Shown here: piece by piece, positions 59,101-64,000 of the stretch
Layout of the letters: each line of letters opens with the position of its first letter
How positions within the stretch are numbered: the stretch's first letter is position 1
From: Nemertoderma westbladi
Lineage: Eukaryota; Xenacoelomorpha; Nemertodermatida; Nemertodermatidae
NCBI GenBank assembly: GCA_032718475.1
Contig: JAUCBJ010001489.1
Span: 47,370-111,369 of the forward strand
Length of the DNA: 64,000 nucleotides
Direction: 5' to 3'
Position numbers and translations under genes: made by a program
Notes under the pieces: generated by a model
What the model was told of the DNA's origin: nothing
Database searches by the model: none
What the model saw: the letters and a program-made list of their open reading frames with translations, nothing else

Positions 59101-61004
59101 AGTTTGATTGAAATATAAAAAATAATTACAAGTAAACCATCCGTTCCGAGTTCAAACAGTTTGATTGAAATATAAAAAATAATTACAAGTAAACCATCCT
59201 GTCCGAGTTCAAACAGTTTGATTGAAATATAAAAACTAATTACAAGTAAACCATCCGTTCCGAGTTCAAACAGTTTGATTGAAATATAAAAACTAATTAC
59301 AAGTAAACCATCCTGTCCGAGTTCAAACAGTTTGATTAAAATATAAAACTAATTACAAGTAAACCATCCGTTCCGAGTTCAAACAGTTTGATTGAAATTT
59401 AAAAAATAATTACAAGTAAACCATCCGTTCAGAGTTCAAACAGTTTGATTGAAATATAAAAAATAATTACAAGTAAACCATCCGTTCCGAGTTCAAACAG
59501 TTTGATTGAAATATAAAAACTAATTACAAGTAAACCATCCGTTCTGAGTTCAAACAGTTTGATTGAAATATAAAAATAATTACAAGTAAACCATCCGTTC
59601 CGAGTTCAAACAGTTTGATTGAAATATAAAAACTAATTAGAAGTAAACCATCCGTTCTGAGTTCAAACAGTTTGATTGAAATTTAAAAAATAATTACAAG
59701 TAAACCATCCGTTCCGAGTTCAAACAGTTTGATTGAAATATAAAAATAATTACAAGTAAACCATCCGTTCCGAGTTCAATCAGTTTGATTGAAATATAAA
59801 AACTAATTACAAGTAAACCATCCGTTCCGAGTTCAAACAGTTTGATTGAAATATAAAAATAATTACAAGTAAACCATCCGTTCCGAGTTCAAACAGTTTG
59901 ATTGAAATATAAAAACTAATTACAAGTAAACCATCCGTTCCGAGTTCAAACAGTTTGATTGAAATATAAAAATAATTACAAGTAAACCATCCGTTCCGAG
60001 TTCAAACAGTTTGATTGAAATATAAAAATAATTACAAGTAAACCATCCGTTCCGAGTTCAATCAGTTTGATTGAAATATAAAAACTAATTACAAGTAAAC
60101 CATCCGTTCCGAGTTCAAACAGTTTGATTGAAATATAAAAATAATTACAAGTAAACCATCCGTTCCGAGTTCAAACAGTTTGATTGAAATATAAAAACTA
60201 ATTAGAAGTAAACCATCCGTTCAGAGTTCAAACAGTTTGATTGAAATATAAAAAATAATTACAAGTAAACCATCCGTTCCGAGTTCAAACAGTTTGATTG
60301 AAATATAAAAAATAATTACAAGTAAACCATCCGTTCCGAGTTCAAACAGTTTGATTGAAATATAAAAAATAATTACAAGTAAACCATCCGTTCAGAGTTC
60401 AAACAGTTTGATTGAAATATAAAAACTAATTACAAGTAAACCATCCTGTCCGAGTTCAAACAGTTTGATTGAAATATAAAAACTAATTACAAGTAAACCA
60501 TCCTGTCCGAGTTCAAACAGTTTGATTGAAATATAAAAACTAATTACAAGTAAACCATCCTGTCCGAGTTCAAACAGTTTGATTGAAATATAAAAACTAA
60601 TTACAAGTAAACCATCCGTTCCGAGTTCAAACAGTTTGATTGAAATATAAAAACTAATTACAAGTAAACCATCCTGTCCGAGTTCAAACAGTTTGATTGA
60701 AATATAAAAAATAATTACAAGTAAACCATCCGTTACGAGTTCAAACAGTTTGATTGAAATATAAAAACTAATTACAAGTAAACCATCCGTTACGAGTTCA
60801 AACAGTTTGATTGAAATATAAAAAATAATTACAAGTAAACCATCCGTTCCGAGTTCAAACAGTTTGATTGAAATATAAAAACTAATTACAAGTAAACCAT
60901 CCTGTCCGAGTTCAAACAGTTTGATTGAAATATAAAAAATAATTACAAGTAAACCATCCGTTACGAGTTCAAACAGTTTGATTGAAATATAAAAACTAAT
61001 TACA
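53160..61004. repeat. Right satellite subdomain rich in CCTGTCCGAG monomers
   Basis: Monomers with CATCCTGTCC alternate with consensus ones, along with minor CCGTTACGAG, CCGTTCAGAG and GAAATTTAAA types. Multi-monomer repeats reappear; GATTAAAAT marks lie at 56323, 58253, 58765 and 59334. The last monomer stops after AATTACA at 61004. Confidence 0.65.
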
Positions 61005-61342
61005 TATCAAAATCATCAAAATACAATATCAAACTCCCCAACAACCGAATCCTACGCCGACATCGCCGTTTTTTACGTCCTATTCATAAAAATCCAGTAT
61101 CTGGAGTCATAAAGCCACAACAAACACCTGACGTGAACCAAGATTCGACCTCAGGTAATGATAACCAACCAATAACAAGAAACGAGGAATTATCCACACA
61201 CACGACCCAATCACCACAGTCACAACCAGCAACACCCACCATAGAAAACAATGTACCAATGACACGCCACTCCACACGATACGTGATACCACCTCGCCGC
61301 CTAATCGCTGAGTCGAAAAATACTTCGAAATCAAAACTTTAG
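61005..61342 (+). pseudogene. Ty3/Gypsy-type integrase C-terminus, truncated by the satellite
   Basis: The plus-strand frame is open from the satellite edge to TAG at 61340-61342. It reads SKYNIKLPNNRILRRHRRFL and RPI, the SY-x-V/I...RRNRRHLRP block found at the end of chromodomain-less Ty3/Gypsy integrases. A Thr/Gln/Pro-rich tail follows (about 70 residues), with RHSTRYVIPPRRLIAES, matching the RRSTR-xx-PPRRL motif near the Pol terminus. All upstream Pol domains are missing because the satellite begins in the middle of the coding sequence. An AATAAA signal lies at 61354-61359. No LTR was recognised downstream. Confidence 0.7.
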
Positions 61343-61756
61343 TAAATTTTCCGAATAAAGTAATTTTGAAATTTGTGCCACGCCCTAATTTTGGTGCTCC
61401 AAAAATGACGTACCACTACACTTACATACTTGTATAGAGCATTAGAGTGATCCAAACCAATAAAAATAAATAAAAATAGCCCAAACATAAATAATTACTA
61501 AATCACGAATGACTTTGTAAAATTCGAAAATTTCAAAAAATTTGGTGCTGGAGGCCAAATTTTGAGGTGGCACCCACATCGAAAAGTAGAAATCCAATTG
61601 CAACGTGGTTTTTTTGCAAAAGATGCGGCATTAAATTTGGCTAATTCTCAATAAAAATTGGGCCGGTACGTAATGTGGTTGCATAGTTACAGCAACTAAA
61701 AACTAGGAAGAGGCCGATTCGCCCCCCCTCCCCCCCCCCCCCCAGTGGTAATAGGG
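61343..61756 (-). mobile_element. Partial second copy of the piggyBac-like element
   Basis: The right end is TAATAGGG (61749-61756) directly followed by TTAA (61757-61760), identical to the right terminus at 12356-12367. Inside, reading on the minus strand, there is a C/G run, then TTTTCGATGTGGGTGCC and palindromic GGTGCT-type motifs near 61391 and 61542. These match the 163-bp repeat of 11080-11860. The opposite end is missing; the sequence switches to the integrase fragment at 61342. Confidence 0.65.
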
Positions 61757-61760
61757 TTAA

Positions 61761-61995
61761 GCCAAGGAATGCCTGTTCACCACCATCGGTGATCTTACAA
61801 AGTAAATCCTTCTACTCTGTTTCCCAAGTTGCCTTGGTTCCCATTTATCGACCACTGAAGGATGAAAGCCGGGGTTGGGCTAGGCTGCAGCATTTAAAGC
61901 ACTGCGTTCAAACAGTGCTGCCCCATCTAGGGATCGAATCAGGGCTCCCTAATTGGAAGCCCAGGAATGTCACCACTAGACCAAGCTGCATTATT
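61761..61995 (-). mobile_element. tRNA-derived SINE
   Basis: On the minus strand the head reads TGGTCTAGTGGTGACATTCC (A box, about 61964-61983), then a GATTCGATCCC B box (about 61930-61940), very close to a tRNA gene. A body of about 160 bp follows, without tRNA resemblance, to the TTAA at 61757. There is no aminoacyl stem or CCA context, so it is a SINE and not a tRNA. It is a different family from the head at 1481-1553. Confidence 0.65.
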
Positions 61996-62114
61996 ATATA
62001 TATTACATTGTTTATATTGACATTTATATATTACATTGTGTATTATGTGATGGCCTTATGAGGGACCTACACTTAGTCTAGTATTTACTGTATTGTTACT
62101 AATTTTAATTGTAG

Positions 62115-62297
62115 ATTCGCCTAACCTCAGTTTGTACTGGGGTGATGTGTCAGGGCACGTATGGTTTGTTCCATACGTGTCCCTGTTATTCCACAGCATA
62201 TTCAAAGGAAAGGAGGTGGGTAATATCGACAGATATTGATATTCCACAGGCTGTCAAAGAGAAGGGAGTGCCTCTGCGACAGGAGCCTTTTAAGTAA
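62115..62297 (+). pseudogene. Exon-like module X, right-arm copy
   Basis: An acceptor-like AATTGTAG is followed by LSLYWGDVSGHVWFVPYVSL, FKGKEVGNID and a stop. The next frame continues DIPQAVKEKGVPLRQEPF and ends early at TAA. It is conserved with 16739-16975 at both base and protein level in each half, sharing the one-base offset, so that break may predate the duplication or mark a splice boundary. The family is unknown. Confidence 0.45.
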
Positions 62298-62879
62298 TTA
62301 GTGTTAGTAATTAGTTTATGAATATATTTAAACAGCATTGCTATTTTAGCATTGATATGTAATGTTTCCTAAATCAACTACTGTATGTATAGACAAATGG
62401 AATAAAGGTTCAGTAATACTTTGCGAGTTGAGTTGACTACCACATAATTTTTCATATTTGTAAAAAGTAGGCCTACTTCATGATAATTTACTTATGATAA
62501 AATTTTTTAAGAATGTCCAATTAATGTTTTTATATTAAATGAGGCTGTTAGTAGGACGCCTAATGCTGAATATTTTAATTACCATAATAGAACTTTTGAA
62601 AACGTACATTTATCGAAATTAAATAAGAATATCTGACATAAGTTTTCACACCTACGCCTGCACCAATAGCTACGCCCACACGCTACTGCATACATGTAAG
62701 CGTAAGGTCCCTATTACATGGTATGCAAATTCTAAGCCAAATTATTTACAGTTATATTAGTCGTCTGATAATTTTTTTAAGGCTAAGATGAGTTGGATGC
62801 TTACTTATAGTAGTAATAGTAACAATATTAAATAGTAGAACTTCGTATAATTATATTATTAAACTTCCTTCCAATATAG
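62298..62879. other. Non-coding interior of the right arm
   Basis: AT-rich sequence shared with the left arm (15455-15725 and 16480-16738). I see no gene in it; it would be the intron if modules X and Y belong to one gene. Confidence 0.5.
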
Positions 62880-63088
62880 TGTATTGATCAGAGGATTAGC
62901 AATGAGGAGCTTCGTGCTCATGTTCGAGCGGAGGTCGCTCGCTACGGGGGAGGATGGGATATCTGTGGCTGGTCCAAGTCGTCGACTTCAACGGTGGATG
63001 AAATGGGCCAACAGAGTATTTGAGCCGCCGAAGATACAAATTACGAGTGTGTCTCCAATACAGCAGTTTGGGTTCAGACAGTGGGCAG
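62880..63088 (+). pseudogene. Exon-like module Y, right-arm copy (frameshifted)
   Basis: An acceptor ending in ATATAG is followed by CIDQRISNEELRAHVRAEVA, then ARYGGGWDICGWSKSSTSTV and DEMGQ in one frame. A one-base gain then gives a stop; the frame resumes as ITSVSPIQQFGFRQWA before CAG|GTATGC. The left copy is intact at this point but broken earlier in the G run. Two independent frameshifts in two copies imply that the module was open when the arms arose. Confidence 0.5.
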
Positions 63089-63174
63089 GTATGCAAATGC
63101 AATTTAAAATGTGAATATCATTCACACTAAATTTATAATTCACTTATTTAGAGTATAGCTTGCAGTAGCCATAT

Positions 63175-63897
63175 TATTTTTATTTATTTTATTTGTATTT
63201 GTAAAATAATGTATTTGTATAAATTTTTTAACACTATACTTCCGAGATAAGGCAAAATACCATATCTTGAAAATTGTCATTTTGAAAATCAAGATTACAT
63301 ATCTCCTCTCCCTCAACTCTCGTTCTGGAACTAGTCAATGAACAAACCTTTATGTATCACATTCTATTTAAATTCCCGGGCATATAGGGCATATATACAT
63401 ATTATTATTAACAACATATATATTGTCAAACTGGTCGGCTACAATAACTCTTCAAAACTGCAGGATATTTATATAATTAATTTCACCACACTCAAAAAAT
63501 TATATTCTGAAATTAACAAGGTTGGAGACTGTAGCCGCTCTACTTGAGGTAGTTTACGGTTAGTTGTTATCGTTACATTAATTAATTTGTATTTACTAAG
63601 TGTCGGGGGGGGGGGGGGGGGGGGGGGGGTTGGAGTGAAAATGAATATGGTGTGTTCGTATTAATGTTTCATTAAATAACGTATTTCATTTAACGAATTT
63701 CATTAATTAATTAACATTATAAATAACAAAACATTTATAAGTATATAATTTATTCTGTCCTAATTTGTATTTGTAAGATAGATTGTCGGCGGGATAGTCT
63801 TACTCAACCGCATGAAAATTATAACAATCATAACTTTGTTCATACTTATAATATTTTTTCTATAGGCCAACTAATATTATTATTTTTAACATTTCAG
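63175..63897. other. AT-rich spacer with a long poly-G tract
   Basis: No gene supported. It contains an ATATCTTGAAAAT... ATTTTGAAAATCAAGAT imperfect inverted repeat near 63262-63297 and the poly-G run at 63605-63629. Confidence 0.4.
63605..63629. repeat. Poly-G tract (25 G)
   Basis: Twenty-five consecutive G in AT-rich surroundings, the longest homopolymer in the window; the exact length may be an assembly estimate. Confidence 0.85.
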
Positions 63898-64000
63898 ATG
63901 GTAAGAATAGGTATGGGGGCAATTCCCCCCAGAATACCTGAACCAAGTAACTACCACACAGGTTATAGATGCGCCACTGGTTATGGAGCGGGCGCATCTA
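63898..64000 (+). CDS. Probable exon start of an unrecognised gene, running off the window
   Basis: A T-rich tract ending in ATTTCAG (AG at 63896-63897) is followed by a frame open to the window end: MVRIGMGAIPPRIPEPSNYH, then a Gly/Tyr-rich stretch (TGYRCATGYGAGAS). GC content rises sharply at the junction, as at an exon border. It is too short to assign. Confidence 0.35.
   Translation, partial: MVRIGMGAIPPRIPEPSNYHTGYRCATGYGAGAS
63966..64000. repeat. Perfect 10-bp inverted repeat at the window edge
   Basis: TAGATGCGCC (63966-63975) and GGCGCATCTA (63991-64000) with a 15-base loop. It may be the start of a larger palindrome beyond the window. Confidence 0.6.

Larger units (their letters stand above)
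17040..61004. repeat. 44-kb satellite array, 57-bp monomer
   Basis: About 770 head-to-tail monomers with no interruption by other sequence. The consensus monomer runs CAGTTTGATTGAAATATAAA, AAATAATTACAAGTAAACCA, TCCGTTCCGAGTTCAAA (57 bp). Length variants come from one A more or less before TAATT or CTAATT (56/57 bp) and from an exact 8-bp duplication of CAGTTTGA (64/65 bp). Most monomers differ from consensus at 0-3 positions. The base composition is about 70 percent A+T. All copies have the same orientation. The array begins about 45 bp inside the left arm's inner edge and ends abruptly in a Ty3/Gypsy integrase frame. No promoter, open gene or transposon lies inside. Confidence 0.98.
62095..63174 (+). 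repeat. Right inverted arm flanking the satellite
   Basis: 1080 bp that align in reverse complement with 15188-16995 once the RTE-like insertion is removed. Because it is uninterrupted it shows the empty target site (AATTACCATAATA near 62576-62588). Some 45 bp present in the left copy of module X are deleted here, and about 22 bp near 63111-63135 are extra. The outer edge is AGCTTGCAGTAGCCATAT near 63157-63174. Confidence 0.8.

Noticed and set aside
17040-61004. CRISPR-like array
   Set aside because: The repeats are head-to-tail with no unique spacers, in a eukaryotic setting; it is a satellite.
17040-61004. CENP-B box or tRNA B box in the monomer
   Set aside because: CCGTTCCGAGTTCAAAC has a loose likeness to both but lacks the required core positions of either.
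61923-61988. True tRNA gene
   Set aside because: The A and B boxes are good, but the acceptor and other stems do not pair and a SINE body follows; a SINE is the simpler reading.
61789-62061. Plus-strand open frame of 90 codons
   Set aside because: It is the antisense shadow of the tRNA-derived SINE.
15188-63174. Maverick/Polinton with long terminal inverted repeats
   Set aside because: No polymerase B, integrase of that type, packaging ATPase or capsid frame is present, and no 6-bp target duplication was found.

Overview
The window is eukaryotic and looks like repeat-rich, AT-rich DNA from an invertebrate animal. The grounds are GT-AG introns, tRNA-derived SINE heads, several non-LTR retrotransposon fragments, a BEL/Pao fragment (a clade known from animals), a Ty3/Gypsy integrase end and piggyBac-like TTAA elements. 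I cannot name the species. No complete host gene is present; what can be supported is a few exons, broken transposon genes and a very large satellite.

Layout. 1-1400 holds two consecutive coding exons of a minus-strand gene. 1480-3945 is layered transposon debris: a SINE head, a 35-bp minisatellite, and a minus-strand LINE reverse transcriptase split by a plus-strand RTE-like insertion with a 14-bp target-site duplication. 4494-5446 contains plus-strand exons encoding a small cysteine-rich, zinc-finger-like protein, plus an overlapping second reading frame. 6677-6946 is a zinc-ribbon fragment and 7605-7930 a broken SGNH hydrolase, both minus strand. 8972-10694 is a tandem array of an unknown unit of about 0.8 kb, with an inverted copy at 13045-13680. 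Between them, at 10792-12363, lies a 1.57-kb piggyBac-like non-autonomous element whose core is five copies of a 163-bp palindrome-centred repeat. 13811-14520 is a BEL/Pao Pol fragment on the minus strand.

15188-63174 is the dominant structure. Two arms of about 1.08 kb in inverted orientation (left 15188-16995, right 62095-63174) enclose a 44-kb satellite (17040-61004) of about 770 monomers of 56/57 bp and 64/65 bp. The satellite shows nested higher-order periods (178, 1570, 1619-1625, 1760 and 6736 bp). Its right edge cuts directly into a Ty3/Gypsy integrase C-terminus, followed by a partial second copy of the piggyBac-like element and a SINE. Both arms carry the same two exon-like modules, frameshifted independently in Y. 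The left arm alone was later interrupted by a second RTE-like insertion with a 13-bp target-site duplication.

Nothing here forms an operon or a working pathway. The biology is that of a satellite expanding inside a transposon-rich, possibly heterochromatic or centromeric locus. The best candidate for something undescribed is the arm-satellite-arm structure with its hierarchical repeats, followed by the palindrome-repeat piggyBac-like family.
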